NCBI GenBank assembly: GCA_026874595.1
Contig: JAPPUL010000079.1
Span: 1,359,001-1,423,000, forward strand
From: Sipunculus nudus
Taxonomy: Eukaryota > Annelida > Sipuncula > Golfingiida > Sipunculidae
DNA: 64,000 nucleotides
Direction: 5' to 3'
Part shown: positions 17,125-27,028 of the stretch, piece by piece
How positions within the stretch are numbered: position 1 is the first letter of the stretch
Layout: each line of letters starts with the position of its first letter
Translations under genes and position numbers: made by a program
The notes under the pieces: model-generated
What the model was told of the DNA's origin: nothing
Seen by the model: only the letters and a program-made list of their open reading frames with translations
Database searches by the model: none

Positions 17125-19590
17125 CTAATCTAAAAACTCAAGGTCATCCGTATCTTTTATAAACTGCTTTCTTTCTTTGTTTACAATATCGGATAAGCGT
17201 TTAAATTCGATATCTTCAGGCTTTGAGCTCTTCTCTTTTATTATAAGAGTTTGTTTTCTTTTTTCCTTTTCGACCTTCTTTTCTATTGTACGCTCTTGAG
17301 CTTCTCTTACAAATGTAATTTGCTTTTCTTTTTCCTTCTCTTTTGCAGCGAGGATGTCTTGTTGATGTTTTTGTTTTTGTAAGACTTTATTTTTCTTTTC
17401 TAAAAGGAGTATCTTTTCTTTTTCAATATCCTTTTGTTCTTTTGTGATTGTGCTTAGTAGTGCTTCATTTAAGATTGTGTCTGTATAGTTTTTATATACC
17501 GAACTTAATAAATCTTTTGAGGTCAGACCTGTACTCTCGCGCTCATCTTTAAAGAACAATTTGCGTAAAGTTATATGTTTAGTGTTTAATTTCTCTAAAA
17601 TATTATCTTCATGCTTTAAAAAGTTATCTACAATATCTACAATTGTATCTTTTGTTTCAATATTTGCTTTGAGTGTCAATTTATCATTAGTTTCAAGTAA
17701 CTTATCCTCTTCATATAAAAGGCGACCCATCTGTCTTTGCGTAACGCTTATGGGAGTATTTTCAAGGTAATATCTTATTAATGCCGTTGCAATAGGAGCA
17801 GATACAAATCCTCCGCCACGGTTTTGAGCATTCTCGATTATTATGCTTATTGCTATTTTATTATTTGAGTCGTTCGTATCTTTAGCATAAGCGGTAAACC
17901 AAGCATGATCATATTCATGACTCGTTTGAGCGGTTCCTGTTTTGCCAAGTATTAAATGCTTCTTAGAAAACCTAGCATAATATCCTGTTCCACGTGTAAC
18001 AACACTTCTTAGAGCTTTTTTAAGTACTTTAATAGTTTTGTCTTTAAATACTATTTGTTTTATAATCTCTTTTTGTGCTTTGTATTTGATTTTATTTTTT
18101 ACAGGATCTTCTATTTGGTCTATAATATAGGGTTTATATAAAGTGCCGTTTGTGGCTATTATGCTTATAATATTATGTATTTGTATCGGCGATAATATAA
18201 TATAGCCCTGTCCTATTGAATGGTTTAGAGTGTCGCCTGAATACCATGTTTCTAAAAACTGTTTTCTTTTCCATTGTGCAGTTGGAAGTATACCTTTTGC
18301 ACTTTCGCCAAATTCAAGTTTATGCGTATGAGAAAGATTAAATAAAGCGGCATACTTGTATATTAAATCCCATCCTATATCCAAGGCTAGAGAATAAAAA
18401 TATGTATTACACGATTTTTCTATAGCCTCTATTAAGTTAACCCTGCCATGTACCTTGTGGCACTTAAATACCCTATTTCCAAGGGGATATGCGCCTTTAC
18501 AATTGACCTTTTTCTTAAGATTTACCTTATCCTCTTCAAGTGCTGCCGTTGCCACTATCAATTTGAATATAGAACTTGGAGGATAAGTTGCATGAATTGC
18601 CCGGTTAAAAAATAGTTTTGATTTGTTTTGCTCAAGACGTTTTATTGTTTTTAAATCTCTGCTTATAATGTCATTAGGATTAAATGAGGGATTACTAACT
18701 ATAGCAAGTATTTCTCCTGTTTGGGGATTTGTAGCAATTAGAGCACCTATTTTATTTTTAAGCATTTTTTTAGCTTCTCTTTGGAGGTTGGAATCTATTG
18801 TTAAAGATATATTATGACCTGCAGTTGGTTTTGAGATTATTTTTATAGTATCTGAGATGGGCTGTCCTTTGGAATTTATAAGTCTTGTAGCAAGGCCATC
18901 TTTGCCTTTCAAGTCTTTGTCATGGTTACGTTCTATCCCGAGTTTACCTATTATAGTATTTTGGTATCTATATGGATTATTTTCTGGGGTCTCTTTGTAT
19001 ACATTTTGGAAATGTTGCCATGCCTTTCTATCTATTATTCCAGTATGGCCAAGAACATGAGCCATGCTTTCGCCTAAAAGATATCTTCTTGCAGACATAA
19101 GTTCAATTGAAACGCCCTGAAGTATAGATTCATTCTCCTTTAATTCGGTATAAAGGGCTTGTGATAAATCACGTTTTATTAAGATAGGTTTGTATTTGTT
19201 TTGAGTGCGTCTATTTTTAATTTTTATTTTTGATAGTAAAGTTTTTTTATTTATTGAAAGTTTTTCTGACAGATAGTTTAAAAGTTTTTTTCTATCATCT
19301 TGTGCCTTTGGCAGATAGGCAGGAGTTATCATTAGTGAATAAGATGGCCTATTATCTACAATAACTTTACTATTTCTATCATAAATTTGTCCACGAACAG
19401 CAGGCACAATAACACTTTGTTCGATCTGACCTTGAGCAAAGCGTTGATAGTAGCTATTTTGAAAAACCTGTATATGTGCTATTTTGACAAGCAATCCGAT
19501 TAACAACAAACTACACACTATAAATAAAAAGAAAAGGCGTTTTCGGGTCTTTTTTGTTTTATCTTCGTTTAATTTACTTGACATTTCCAT
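17125..19590 (-). CDS. mrdA: Penicillin-binding protein 2 with long C-terminal coiled-coil tail
   Basis: 821 residues, about 200 longer than typical. A single N-terminal membrane helix (19-38) is followed by the dimerisation/pedestal domain (GQIYDRNSKVIVDNRPSYSL) and then the transpeptidase. Active-site motifs are SIFK (Ser340, Lys343), SCN (393-395) and KTGT (550-553). The fold normally ends near residue 610. Residues 611-821 are mainly charged, Lys/Glu-rich heptad-like helix (KEKEKEK-type runs) facing the periplasm. It cross-links peptidoglycan with RodA in the elongasome. It is in the operon mreB-mreC-mreD-mrdA-rodA. Confidence 0.95.
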   Translation of the reverse strand: MEMSSKLNEDKTKKTRKRLFFLFIVCSLLLIGLLVKIAHIQVFQNSYYQRFAQGQIEQSVIVPAVRGQIYDRNSKVIVDNRPSYSLMITPAYLPKAQDDRKKLLNYLSEKLSINKKTLLSKIKIKNRRTQNKYKPILIKRDLSQALYTELKENESILQGVSIELMSARRYLLGESMAHVLGHTGIIDRKAWQHFQNVYKETPENNPYRYQNTIIGKLGIERNHDKDLKGKDGLATRLINSKGQPISDTIKIISKPTAGHNISLTIDSNLQREAKKMLKNKIGALIATNPQTGEILAIVSNPSFNPNDIISRDLKTIKRLEQNKSKLFFNRAIHATYPPSSIFKLIVATAALEEDKVNLKKKVNCKGAYPLGNRVFKCHKVHGRVNLIEAIEKSCNTYFYSLALDIGWDLIYKYAALFNLSHTHKLEFGESAKGILPTAQWKRKQFLETWYSGDTLNHSIGQGYIILSPIQIHNIISIIATNGTLYKPYIIDQIEDPVKNKIKYKAQKEIIKQIVFKDKTIKVLKKALRSVVTRGTGYYARFSKKHLILGKTGTAQTSHEYDHAWFTAYAKDTNDSNNKIAISIIIENAQNRGGGFVSAPIATALIRYYLENTPISVTQRQMGRLLYEEDKLLETNDKLTLKANIETKDTIVDIVDNFLKHEDNILEKLNTKHITLRKLFFKDERESTGLTSKDLLSSVYKNYTDTILNEALLSTITKEQKDIEKEKILLLEKKNKVLQKQKHQQDILAAKEKEKEKQITFVREAQERTIEKKVEKEKRKQTLIIKEKSSKPEDIEFKRLSDIVNKERKQFIKDTDDLEFLD

Positions 19591-19639
19591 ATAATAAAAT
19601 CTCCCATAAATATTAACATCTGATTAAATATCAATCATA

Positions 19640-20125
19640 TCAGGTTAAATCAAATTTATTTAAAAAACTGAATATAAAAGGAGCAGGCAAGGCATTTAAT
19701 ATCAATTCAAGCAGTAGTGTATTTATAAAATATGTACTCATATCCCCAAGTACTAGGGTGCCTATAAGAAAGTATGAAATTGCAAAGTATATAATACCTT
19801 TAAATAGAGTGCCTAAAAATACATAGCTAAATGTTCCAAGTATTGTTTCAATATATATCTTTTTATAAAATGTTCCTGCAAGAAATCCTATTATTGTATA
19901 AATTAACATATTAAGTCCAAAATATGTTGTTGATAAATCAAGTAAAAGACCCCCTATAAAACCAAGCATTTGTCCATTTATAGGTCCACTTTTTATCCCA
20001 AAATATAATATAAAGATTAAAACTAAGTCTGCCTTTGTATTGCCTATCTTTGCATATTCAAGCAGCGTAGTTTGTAATAATACTAGTACGAATAATAGCA
20101 AATATCTTAATATATGATTGCGCAT
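19640..20125 (-). CDS. mreD: Rod shape-determining protein MreD
   Basis: 161 residues, all membrane helices, the usual MreD size. The pattern KADLVLIFILYFGIKSGPINGQMLGFIGGLLLDL is typical, followed by FGLNMLIYTIIGFLAG. It is an inner-membrane partner of MreC and the RodA-PBP2 complex. It lies 26 bp after mreC and 50 bp before mrdA, matching the conserved mre order. Confidence 0.9.
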   Translation of the reverse strand: MRNHILRYLLLFVLVLLQTTLLEYAKIGNTKADLVLIFILYFGIKSGPINGQMLGFIGGLLLDLSTTYFGLNMLIYTIIGFLAGTFYKKIYIETILGTFSYVFLGTLFKGIIYFAISYFLIGTLVLGDMSTYFINTLLLELILNALPAPFIFSFLNKFDLT

Positions 20126-20150
20126 CTATTTTATATCCTTTCGGCATTAA

Positions 20151-21068
20151 CTAATTGTCGAGTAAAGGTTTTAGAGTACTTAGTTCCTTCTTGACTATAA
20201 AAACGTATTGTAACTTATCAAAGTTTATATACGGTCTTACTAATGCCTGTTTCATAAAACCAAGCTCCTCCGATGTGTCCTTTATTATCACCCCTACCTT
20301 AATCCCAGCAGGAAATAAACTCTGTCCCCCTGTTGTTATTATCTCATCCCCGATTTTAATTGTTGCTCTTTTATCTATATTTTGTAATACAAGATTCTTC
20401 TCAAACGGTCCACGTCCCTTTATGAAACCCGTATATTGACTTCCGCGTATCCGAACATGTATTATACATTCGGGACTGTTTATCGGGAGTAATTTAGATG
20501 CTAAGCTTGACACCTCGTTTATTTTACCTGCCACTATCTTAGCTAATGGTTTACCTTCAAGCTCTTCAATACTCTGAAATGCAATTACAGGCATGCTTTC
20601 TTTTATTCCATGTTCTTTCCCTTTGTTTAAGATTATACTATTAAATAGTCGACCTGTTGAATCACGCATTATTATTTTTGCCGACTCTGCAGGCGTTTTT
20701 AGGTAATTTATTATATCGCTTGTTCTATTTAGGTATTTTGCGTAGTTTAATTGTTCCCTTAATTGTAAGATCTCATCTACCAGCTCCTCTTTACTGCGGG
20801 TTATATCAACTCCCTCAGACAATGCATTTTCTATCTTCTGGAACTCATCAAGCTTTTCTTGGAAGTATAATAAGTTATTATAACTTTCTTTTACAAATGT
20901 TCCAACCGCATCAAAGGCATACGTTATTGGATATGATATTATCGAAAAAGCATCGCCAAGTACCAAGCTTAATAATTTTGAGCTCTTGGATAGACTAAAT
21001 GTCGATATGCTCAAAAGCAGCACAAACAACATTAGATTTTTGTTCTTAGAAAAAAATGAGTTAGACAT
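20151..21068 (-). CDS. mreC: Rod shape-determining protein MreC
   Basis: 305 residues. One N-terminal membrane helix (about 12-30) and a coiled coil (about 60-115) precede the MreC beta domain with RLFNSIILNKGKEHGIKESMPV, VRIRGSQYTGFIKGRG and GDEIITTGGQSLFPAGIKVG, the last being a family hallmark. It links MreB filaments to PBP2 in the periplasm. It is in the mreBCD operon, 41 bp after mreB. Confidence 0.95.
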   Translation of the reverse strand: MSNSFFSKNKNLMLFVLLLSISTFSLSKSSKLLSLVLGDAFSIISYPITYAFDAVGTFVKESYNNLLYFQEKLDEFQKIENALSEGVDITRSKEELVDEILQLREQLNYAKYLNRTSDIINYLKTPAESAKIIMRDSTGRLFNSIILNKGKEHGIKESMPVIAFQSIEELEGKPLAKIVAGKINEVSSLASKLLPINSPECIIHVRIRGSQYTGFIKGRGPFEKNLVLQNIDKRATIKIGDEIITTGGQSLFPAGIKVGVIIKDTSEELGFMKQALVRPYINFDKLQYVFIVKKELSTLKPLLDN

Positions 21069-21108
21069 AATTACTTTATAAGCTTACTTTTGTTTTTTTA
21101 AAGTATGC

Positions 21109-22146
21109 TTACTTTTCTTTCATTGCGGTATGGCTAAATAAATTAAGTTCCTCTAAAAACTGGCCTGTACCAAGTACGACGCAATTTAGCGGCTCATCTG
21201 CAAGAATTACTGGCACTCCTGTTTCGCGTGCTATGAATTGAGGAAAACTCTTTAGTAGGGACCCGCCACCTGTCATTACTATCCCCCTGTCTACTATGTC
21301 TGCCGAAAGTTCTGCTGGAGTTTCATCTAATGTCTCCTTTATTACGTCTAGTATCTGATTTAATGTATCTTGAAAACATTTTTGAACTTGGAAACTATTA
21401 ATTTCAAGTACTCGAGGCAATCCTGACACTGCATCTCTGCCGCGTACCTCAATTATTTTGGGTGTATCGTTTTCATCTATATACGCTTCGCCTATCTTTA
21501 TCTTTATCGATTCTGCTGTTGTCTCGCCTATTACAAGACCATGCTCTTTTTTTATGTATTGAATTATAGATTCATCAAATTCATTGCCTCCCACACGGAT
21601 ACTCTTAGATATTACCATCCCACCAAGCGATATAACGCTTGCTTCTGTTGTCCCGCCGCCTATGTCCACTACCATATTCCCTGCCGCCTCGTGTATCGGC
21701 ACCTTTGCACCTATTGCCGCCGCCAGAGATTCTTCTATCAAATATATTTCACGAGCTCCCGACTTTTCCGCAGATTCCTTTACTGCTCGCTTCTCCACTT
21801 CAGTTATCCCAGATGGAATGCCTATTACAACTCGCGGCCTAACCAAAAGTCGTCTATTATGAACTCGCTTAATGAAATACCTTATCATCTCTCCCACAAC
21901 CTCAAAGTCCGATATAACTCCATCCGCAAGCGGTCTTATAGCTATAATATCCTTTGGAGTGCGGCCAAGCATCCGTTTTGCTTCATGTCCTACTGCAAGT
22001 ATTTTTCTAGTGCCAACATGTACCGCAACAACGCTTGGTTCTGATAATATTACACCTTTTCCTCGTACGTGTATTAATGTGTTTGCTGTGCCAAGGTCTA
22101 TTCCCATATCGCTTGAGAATAACCCTATCAGATTGTCAAAAAACAT
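21109..22146 (-). CDS. mreB: Rod shape-determining protein MreB
   Basis: 345 residues, full length. Actin-fold ATPase motifs: [13 protein letters not shown] (phosphate 1), [18 protein letters not shown] (phosphate 2) and [13 protein letters not shown] (adenosine). An N-terminal amphipathic FFDNLIGLF may bind membrane. It forms filaments that guide lateral wall synthesis. AGAGG stands a few bases before ATG 22146. A 22-bp duplication lies in the leader (22171-22213). Confidence 0.97.
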   Translation of the reverse strand: MFFDNLIGLFSSDMGIDLGTANTLIHVRGKGVILSEPSVVAVHVGTRKILAVGHEAKRMLGRTPKDIIAIRPLADGVISDFEVVGEMIRYFIKRVHNRRLLVRPRVVIGIPSGITEVEKRAVKESAEKSGAREIYLIEESLAAAIGAKVPIHEAAGNMVVDIGGGTTEASVISLGGMVISKSIRVGGNEFDESIIQYIKKEHGLVIGETTAESIKIKIGEAYIDENDTPKIIEVRGRDAVSGLPRVLEINSFQVQKCFQDTLNQILDVIKETLDETPAELSADIVDRGIVMTGGGSLLKSFPQFIARETGVPVILADEPLNCVVLGTGQFLEELNLFSHTAMKEK

Positions 22147-22170
22147 AATCCTCTTCTGTTCTTCTTTTTT

Positions 22171-22213
22171 TTTATTTCTTCTATCTTTACTCTTTATTTC
22201 TTCTATCTTTCTC
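22171..22213. repeat. 22-bp duplication in the mreB leader
   Basis: Plus-strand TTTATTTCTTCTATCTTTACTC is followed directly by a near-identical copy. On the sense strand this gives two purine-rich units (GATAGAAGAAATAAAGAG-like) 25-65 bp upstream of the mreB start codon. Confidence 0.8.
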
Positions 22214-22383
22214 TTTAGCAGTCACTTAGATTTTGCAGTATTAAGAATATAAGATTTAGTATCTTTAATATATGTTAGCGTTGCATTCGTTTAATATTAA
22301 TTATTATTAATTATTTGTGTTGTTTTTATAGCCTTTTATTTTATGTTTTGATTATTTTTAGCGTTACTTTGAAAGATATATAA

Positions 22384-23502
22384 TTATTTGCCTTTAAGAC
22401 GTTCTTCAAACCGTATCACCCTCTGTCTTGCTTTACTATTATCTGGATCAAGTTCTAAAGCCTTTTGCCAAGAGGCAAACGCTTTGCGCAAATTGTTTGT
22501 AGCTTCATATACTAGTCCTATTTGATAATAGTTAGTAGTTGATGGCTTTAGATTTATTGCTTCTTTAATATAGGCTTTGGACTTAGTATAATCTTTCTTT
22601 ATATATGAGACATTGCTTAATGTGTAATATACATGTGATAACATATCAGACTTATTAACTTCCTTAAACTCAACATTAAGCTCCTCTTTGGTCTCTAATA
22701 AGGTAAGCACTGTTTCTAAGCTTTTTTCTGCGTTTTCATAATCCTTAAGGTATATGTAACAAAGCCCTATATAAAATGTATATATTATTTTGTCCTCGCG
22801 TGCAGTTAAGCCATGTATTTGTGATGAGGCATAATTTAGATATTTTATACTCTCCTTATAGTTGTTTAGAGCAAAACTTAAATAACCTCCAAGCCCATAT
22901 AATGTAAAAAAATACTCCTGACCGAATACTTTAAGAGGTAGCCTTTTATCTCCTGACACATAGTCTTTTATAAGTCCATCTTTTTTATTGGCTTTTATTG
23001 CGTTTGATAAGAAAAATAATGCTCTGTCGTATTGTTCTTCTCCATGTAAGAAGAAGTTTATGCTTAGGAGAAAGTTTATCTCGCTTGTGTTATAATCCCT
23101 ATAAAGTAGTCGGTTAAATATCTTTATAGCATCTTGTGTGACAATACGTTTTTCTGAGTTAGTATTTGAGTTAGTAGGGTTAGTATCTTGTTTAAGAGCA
23201 TATATAGTATATATTTTGCCTTTGTTTTTAAGAGCAACGCTGTCGTTTTTATCTTTTTTAAGCCTTCTTTCTATTACTGCAAGCGCTTCTTTATAATTTC
23301 CTTCTTTTACAAAGCCCTCTAGTTCAAAATCATAATCATGTTGTATTATATAAATAGCAGATATAATAAGGATTGGAATGATTGAGAGAAGAAGGATTGT
23401 TTTTTTTGATTGTATTTTACTTTTACTCTTTTGAATATATTGTATAAAAACTCTTTGTCTATATGATTTGTTTCTTATGAGTCGTTTTCTTACTGCTATC
23501 AT
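22384..23502 (-). CDS. TPR-repeat membrane protein beside mreBCD
   Basis: 372 residues. A basic N-terminus (RKRLIRNKSYRQR) precedes one membrane helix (about 35-53), so the bulk is predicted to be periplasmic. TPR-like helix pairs follow: GNYKEALAVIERRLKKDKND, DYENAEKSLETVL, KDYTKSKAYIKEAINLKPS and NNLRKAFASWQKALELDPDN. It lies upstream of mreB on the same strand with a 240-bp AT-rich gap, so it may be a separate unit. TPR proteins commonly scaffold complexes, and an elongasome link is inference from position. Confidence 0.75.
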   Translation of the reverse strand: MIAVRKRLIRNKSYRQRVFIQYIQKSKSKIQSKKTILLLSIIPILIISAIYIIQHDYDFELEGFVKEGNYKEALAVIERRLKKDKNDSVALKNKGKIYTIYALKQDTNPTNSNTNSEKRIVTQDAIKIFNRLLYRDYNTSEINFLLSINFFLHGEEQYDRALFFLSNAIKANKKDGLIKDYVSGDKRLPLKVFGQEYFFTLYGLGGYLSFALNNYKESIKYLNYASSQIHGLTAREDKIIYTFYIGLCYIYLKDYENAEKSLETVLTLLETKEELNVEFKEVNKSDMLSHVYYTLSNVSYIKKDYTKSKAYIKEAINLKPSTTNYYQIGLVYEATNNLRKAFASWQKALELDPDNSKARQRVIRFEERLKGK

Positions 23503-24049
23503 TTATCTACTTTAATGTCATTAAATTACATATGTATTAATTTGTTTGACAGGCAAAAATCCTATAATATATTAACTATTTCCAGCTTAGTAGTCTCTAA
23601 AGTTTTTAATATTTTTATAAATCTTAAGTTATTAGTTCTAAGTTATAAAAGTTAAGCTTAACTATTTTTCTTTATTCTTTATTTAACGTCATTTTCCATG
23701 TGCTCTTAATTCATTTTACAATTTGCTATTACGCTCTTATAGTAAATAACACCGTTAATTACATATCAAATAGACATATAAACAAAATATTAAATACAAT
23801 CTTGTCTAGCTAATAAAGAGCTCATGTTTAACAAATGCAAAAAAGCATAATTAGTTTTTCTTTAGAGTAAGATTTTCTTAGAGTAATATTAAAAGTAAGC
23901 TTAATTGAGAAAGAAAGTTATTATCTTTAAGCTCAAAGTATTTGCAAAGAATTCGGACTAAACAGAACTTTTTAGACTCTCCTTTTTATTTTTAGTATAT
24001 TAAAAGTTTAATAAATTTAATAATGTAGGGTCTTTATATACGAGAGAGA
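23503..24049. other. 547-bp AT-rich divergent spacer
   Basis: Between the TPR gene (minus) and der (plus). No frame, tRNA or repeat array was recognised. A perfect 14-bp palindrome AGTTAAGCTTAACT at 23650-23663, followed by ATTTTT, is the only structure noted. It could be an operator or a weak hairpin. Confidence 0.4.
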
Positions 24050-25366
24050 ATGAAATTACCTACCGTTGTAATTGTTGGAAGACCAAATGTTGGCAAGTCA
24101 ACTCTTTTTAACCGCATAATAGGCAAACGCCTTTCTATAATCCATAAAAGTCCGGGAGTAACAAGAGATAGGAACTATCATGATGTATTTTATAACGGTT
24201 ATAATTTTGTTATTGTTGACACTGGAGGAATAGAGGAAGAGAAGAGCTCGTTATTTATAGAATATATAATAGAGCAAACAAAGAAGGCGATAGAGGAAGC
24301 AGACCTAATTCTTTTCCTAGTAGAATCAACAAATATAGTACCAGATGATTATAAAATAGCAGATATACTAAGACAGCAAAACAAGCCTGTAATACTAGTA
24401 GTAAACAAAACAGATAATGATCAAAGACAAGACCCACAAGGATATTTACTTGGGTTTAAAGAGCTTATATATATCTCAGCAACACATGGAATAAATGTAT
24501 ATGAGCTTTTGGAGAGGTCATGTAGTTATATAAAGAAGATAGAGTTAGCGGCTGAAGATGAAGGTGTTGTAGCAGACGATGAGATAAAGGTAGCAATAAT
24601 AGGCAGACCGAATGTAGGCAAGTCATCGCTTTTGAATAAAATACTTGGAGAAGAGCGGTCATTGGTCTCGGAGATAGCGGGGACGACACGAGATAGTATA
24701 AGCGCAAGCTATAAAGGGTATTCACATAAGTTTACTTTTGTAGACACAGCAGGAATAAGGAAGCGAAGCCGAGTGGATAACGAAGTTGAGTATTATAGTG
24801 TAAAGCGAGCGATAGAGTCTCTTGAAAAGAGCGACATAGGCATTCATATGATATCGTCGCTTGAGAGTATATGCGAACAGGATAAAAAGATAATATCGCT
24901 TGCGGTTGAACGCGGGAAAGCATTAGTTATAGCAATAAACAAGTGGGATTTGGTAACAGGCGGTACAAATTATGCAAAATACGTAGATAAGATACGGTTT
25001 AAATTTGCAATAGGTAATTATATACCGATAATAAACATATCAGCAAAGACAGGCCTTCGAATAAACAAATTATTTGAGATAGTAATAAAAGTATGGAATC
25101 AATATAATAAGAGAGTAGAGACTCGTGACTTAAACCGTCTTTTATTAGAGCTTCAAAAGAAACATAATATTTCAAGCAAGAAAAGCGGAGCATTAAAGAT
25201 ATATTACGGGACACAAATAAATGTAAGTCCGCCTCGTTTTTTACTATTTATAAATAAGAGAGAGCTTCTAACAAAAAACTATAAATCATATATAATAAAC
25301 ATGCTAAGAAAGAGCTTTAATTTTGAAGGTGTACCGATAGAGATATACAGCAAAAGGAGTAGTTAA
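24050..25366 (+). CDS. der: Ribosome biogenesis GTPase Der (EngA)
   Basis: 438 residues, full length. Two tandem GTPase domains: the first has GRPNVGKSTLFN, DTGGIEE and NKTD; the second has GRPNVGKSSLLN, DTAGIRKRSR and NKWD. A C-terminal KH-like domain follows (LKIYYGTQINVSPPRFLLFINKR). It acts in assembly of the large ribosomal subunit. ATG 24050 is preceded by a GAGAGA purine run. Confidence 0.97.
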   Translation: MKLPTVVIVGRPNVGKSTLFNRIIGKRLSIIHKSPGVTRDRNYHDVFYNGYNFVIVDTGGIEEEKSSLFIEYIIEQTKKAIEEADLILFLVESTNIVPDDYKIADILRQQNKPVILVVNKTDNDQRQDPQGYLLGFKELIYISATHGINVYELLERSCSYIKKIELAAEDEGVVADDEIKVAIIGRPNVGKSSLLNKILGEERSLVSEIAGTTRDSISASYKGYSHKFTFVDTAGIRKRSRVDNEVEYYSVKRAIESLEKSDIGIHMISSLESICEQDKKIISLAVERGKALVIAINKWDLVTGGTNYAKYVDKIRFKFAIGNYIPIINISAKTGLRINKLFEIVIKVWNQYNKRVETRDLNRLLLELQKKHNISSKKSGALKIYYGTQINVSPPRFLLFINKRELLTKNYKSYIINMLRKSFNFEGVPIEIYSKRSS

Positions 25367-25433
25367 GGGAGGGGTAGGGATTTAATATCTACAAGCTGTA
25401 GTGTGGTAATAAGAAGGCTACGAGTGTGTTTGT

Positions 25434-25492
25434 GAGGCAAAGGATAAAGAGAGGCAAAGGATAAAGGTAATGCAAAAGGTAATGCAAGAGAA
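25434..25492 (+). repeat. Duplicated leader and duplicated start site of glgA
   Basis: GAGGCAAAGGATAAA occurs at 25434 and again 17 bp later. Directly after it, AAAGGTAATGCAA is followed by a second AAGGTAATGCAA, 12 bp apart and in the same frame. The duplication therefore gives two ribosome-binding sites and two in-frame ATGs (25470 and 25482). Confidence 0.85.
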
Positions 25493-26975
25493 GAAGTTAA
25501 AAGTGCTAGTAGTAGCGAGTGAGATGTATCCTTATGCAAAGACGGGCGGTCTTGGAGATTTTGTATCATCCTTACCGAAGCATTTAAGTGAGGGTGGTGT
25601 TGAGGCACGAGTAGTGATACCAAGATATAGATTTCTATCACTAGAGGGAATTAAGCTAAAAGAGCGACTTAGCTCGATAGGGGTATGGATGGGAGATATG
25701 CTTGAATGGGGGCGGGTATGGGAGATTGAATCTGAAGTTAAGATATACCTAGTTGAGCATAATATATATTTTGGAAGGGAAGGACTTTATCATGATAGAG
25801 AACTTAATGATTATCGAGATAACGCCCGTCGTTTTGGATTTTTGAGTCGGGCGGCACTACAGTTATGTAAAGACCTAAGGTTCGAAGCGGATATAATACA
25901 TGCAAACGACTGGCAAACAGCGCTAATACCTTATTATATAAAGACTTGGGATTTTGCAGATGAAGTAGTAGGAAGCAGTGCGAGTGTTTTAACAATACAC
26001 AACATAGCATATCAAGGTAAGTATCCGAGTGATTATATGGGCTATTTGGGAATAAGGGGAGAGCATTTTGTAGAGGATGAGTTTGAAGATTTCGGAGCAT
26101 TAAATCTTTTAAAAGGAGGAATAAAGTATGCAGACGTGGTAAACACGGTAAGCAGCGTGTACGCAGATGAGATAAGGTCTCCCTATGGGGGATATGGGCT
26201 GTCGCCGTATTTGAGTAATCGGGCTAAAGATTTCGTAGGGATATTAAACGGAGTAGATTACACAGAATGGGATCCTAAGAAAGACAAACATATAAAGTAT
26301 AACTATGGGCCGGATGACCTTGCAGGGAAAGGAAAGAACAAGTTGGAATTACAAAAGTATTTCGGACTAAAAGAGGCATCAGACATTCCAATATTGGGTA
26401 TAATAGGTCGTTTTGCGCAGCAGAAGGGGTATAACTTATTGGTGGGCTGTATCCGCCAGATATTAACTAACATGCGAGTCCAGTTTGTGATATTGGGTAG
26501 TGGAGATAAAATGCTTGAAGTTTTTTTCAAATCGCTAGAAAGTAGTAATGGAGGTCAAATTGGTGTTGAGATAGGATATAATGAAGGCTTAGCGCATTTA
26601 ATAGAGGCGGGGAGTGATTTTTTTGTAATGCCGTCATTATACGAGCCTTGCGGACTTAACCAGCTATATTCGCTTAAATATGGGACCTTACCTATAGTTA
26701 GGGGGACGGGAGGGCTTGAGGAGACGGTATTAAATTATGAAGAGGGCAGGGGTATAGGCAATGGATTTAAGTTTTACGAAGCAGACTCAAAAGCCCTATA
26801 CTATACAATAGGGTGGGCAGTAAGCACATATTACGATAGAAAGAGCGAACTAAAGAAACTGATAAGGAACGCGATGTTAGAAGATTATTCATGGGAGCGT
26901 AGTGCAAAGAGGTATATAAGCCTTTATGAGCAGGCGATAAAAAATAAAGAAGAATATAATAAGCTTTTTAATTAG
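25470..26975 (+). CDS. glgA: Glycogen synthase (ADP-glucose, GT5)
   Basis: About 501 residues. N-terminal KVLVVASEMYPYAKTGGLGDFVSSLP carries the KTGGL ADP-glucose-binding motif. Later markers are HANDWQTALIPYYIKT, TIHNIAYQGKYP, LNGVDYTEWDPKKD, GRFAQQKGYNLL and MPSLYEPCGLNQLYSLKYGTLPIVRGTGGLEETV. It extends alpha-1,4-glucan chains. No other glycogen gene is in the window. Two in-frame start codons 12 bp apart each have an AAGGT before them; either may be used. It follows der by about 100 bp. Confidence 0.95.
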   Translation: MQKVMQEKKLKVLVVASEMYPYAKTGGLGDFVSSLPKHLSEGGVEARVVIPRYRFLSLEGIKLKERLSSIGVWMGDMLEWGRVWEIESEVKIYLVEHNIYFGREGLYHDRELNDYRDNARRFGFLSRAALQLCKDLRFEADIIHANDWQTALIPYYIKTWDFADEVVGSSASVLTIHNIAYQGKYPSDYMGYLGIRGEHFVEDEFEDFGALNLLKGGIKYADVVNTVSSVYADEIRSPYGGYGLSPYLSNRAKDFVGILNGVDYTEWDPKKDKHIKYNYGPDDLAGKGKNKLELQKYFGLKEASDIPILGIIGRFAQQKGYNLLVGCIRQILTNMRVQFVILGSGDKMLEVFFKSLESSNGGQIGVEIGYNEGLAHLIEAGSDFFVMPSLYEPCGLNQLYSLKYGTLPIVRGTGGLEETVLNYEEGRGIGNGFKFYEADSKALYYTIGWAVSTYYDRKSELKKLIRNAMLEDYSWERSAKRYISLYEQAIKNKEEYNKLFN

Positions 26976-27028
26976 CGGGAAAGGAAGGTAAGGGGAGAGA
27001 GAGAAGAAATTAAAGGAGGGATAAAGGG

